A DNA stretch of 64,000 bases. It comes from Ichthyophis bannanicus (Eukaryota > Chordata > Amphibia > Gymnophiona > Ichthyophiidae). The stretch covers positions 516,080,686 to 516,144,685 of the forward strand of contig CM066037.1 in the NCBI GenBank assembly GCA_033557465.1, in the 5' to 3' direction. Shown here piece by piece: positions 63,175 to 64,000 of the stretch (positions are counted from its first letter, which is position 1; each line of letters begins with the position of its first letter). The notes under the pieces are model-generated. The model searched no databases and had not been told where the DNA came from. It saw only the letters and a program-made list of their open reading frames with translations. Made by a program: the position numbers and the translations under genes.

Positions 63175-63186
63175 TTCCTGGAGATA

Positions 63187-64000
63187 ACCATATATTCCAT
63201 CTCACAAAATAAAAAAATAAAATATAAAAATATAAAAAATATAATGATAAAATAATAAATAAATACATAAATGAATATATATTTTTTTATAATGTGATAA
63301 CTCACTAATTAAAGACATATACTATAAACATACATTATAATAAACATTTCTAACAATACATCATAGATAAAAATAATAAAAAATACATCATAGATAAAAA
63401 ATAACAATAAATAATATGGTAATAATAATAATAAAGGAACTAAGCTTAAAACATCCGTGCAACAACTGTATTTATACACACATATATATGAGACAATCGG
63501 AATACAGTTAAAACCATAACCACAGGAGAAAAGAGAGATGAGGAGGAGTGGAAGGACATATTATAAGCACAAATGCTTATATGAAGGTTATAACTAAAAA
63601 TAACTTACATATTATACACCGACAAGCAAGAATTAAAAATAAAAAATAAATAATAAATAAGAGTAAAAAATGATTAAAAATTAAAACCAAAAAGTGGAGT
63701 ATAGGGAGACCACTATAAAAATGAACTACTCACAAAGTGTACATTAAAAAATCAAATTACAAATAAAAATTTAAATTACAAATAAAAATTTAAAATAAGA
63801 ATAAAAACCTACCACTGTAACCAGCCAGTATGAAACAAAACTTCTTTCATTGGCAAAAACGTGGAACCCACCTGCCTCTATTGCGTGATGTAATATGAAC
63901 TGTATTTAACTAAATGAATAAACGAAATAAAACGAACAGGATCAATTAGCAATCATGTCATATAATCATACTGTTATCTCCAGAAAAATTGTCATCATGA
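63187..64000. other. AT-rich non-coding end of window
   Basis: Dense AATAAA/ATAAT runs, with a duplicated ACATCATAGATAAAAATAA-type block at 63,357-63,405 and (AAT)n at 63,419-63,435. No gene or RNA is supported. Confidence 0.6.

Larger units (their letters stand above)
58308..63186 (-). mobile_element. DIRS-G: gag-only, apparently non-autonomous DIRS element
   Basis: The 4.9-kb element has both terminal inverted repeats (58,346-58,493; 63,026-63,174; about four mismatches) and an internal complementary region (58,574-58,672). These are the parts needed for circle formation and integration. On the minus strand gag occupies 62,811-60,851. The following 2.2 kb, where RT, RNase H and recombinase should be, has no recognisable motif (no YLDD, no SARRIS, no HxxR/Tyr block). 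The near-identical ends suggest recent movement, so enzymes were probably supplied by a related element of the A/B family. Confidence 0.82.

Noticed and set aside
1..64000. LTR retrovirus or endogenous retrovirus
   Set aside because: Looked for integrase, protease, env and paired direct LTRs and saw none; the RT-RNase H genes belong to DIRS elements with inverted ends and tyrosine recombinases.
1..64000. CRISPR array or prokaryotic operon
   Set aside because: Tandem repeats here are minisatellites or LINE promoter units without unique spacers, and the gene content is that of vertebrate transposons.

Overview
The window is eukaryotic repeat DNA. I found no host gene, exon, tRNA, rRNA or CRISPR array that I could support. 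Nearly every long open frame belongs to a retrotransposon. The mix points to a large vertebrate genome: DIRS-type tyrosine-recombinase elements, a Tx1-like L1, CR1, L2, a BovB-like RTE, a Penelope-like element, tRNA-derived SINEs and several palindromic DNA-transposon derivatives. An amphibian, probably a caecilian, seems likeliest. That is an inference from repeat content and my memory of similar SINE tails, not something the sequence proves.

Region 1-23,542 is built on two DIRS elements read on the minus strand. DIRS-A (1-2,731) is cut by the window edge. DIRS-B (3,881-23,542) is an old host element split by later arrivals. A CR1 (12,190-18,034) and an L1 (5,100-12,174, flanked by a 15-bp target duplication) lie inside its recombinase gene. 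A Penelope-like element (19,697-22,068) lies inside its reverse transcriptase. The CR1 in turn carries a small CR1-like 3' fragment. The L1 is the best-preserved element here: ORF1 and ORF2 are both uninterrupted.

Region 23,543-29,731 is mostly non-coding: pyrimidine-rich tracts, SINE tails, two MITE-like elements with terminal inverted repeats, and a 0.25-kb palindrome.

Region 29,732-47,590 is an L2 LINE on the minus strand broken by four insertions: DIRS-D (31,362-37,377, minus), a tRNA-headed SINE, DIRS-E (38,252-43,964, plus), and a full-length BovB-like RTE (44,247-47,566) with an 11-bp target duplication. DIRS-D and DIRS-E keep the whole DIRS layout: terminal inverted repeats, gag, RT-RNase H, tyrosine recombinase and internal complementary region. 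Both carry stops and frameshifts.

Region 47,590-58,307 holds L2 and CR1 fragments, a decayed DIRS recombinase fragment, SINE pieces, a CCATCAGCCCATTTCCAGTCC-like minisatellite, a palindrome, and two copies of an unfamiliar hairpin-rich element family.

Region 58,308-63,186 is DIRS-G. It has near-identical terminal repeats and a correct internal complementary region, but apart from a damaged gag I see no RT, RNase H or recombinase. It looks like a non-autonomous DIRS, and is the feature most worth following up. The last 0.8 kb is AT-rich with no recognisable gene.
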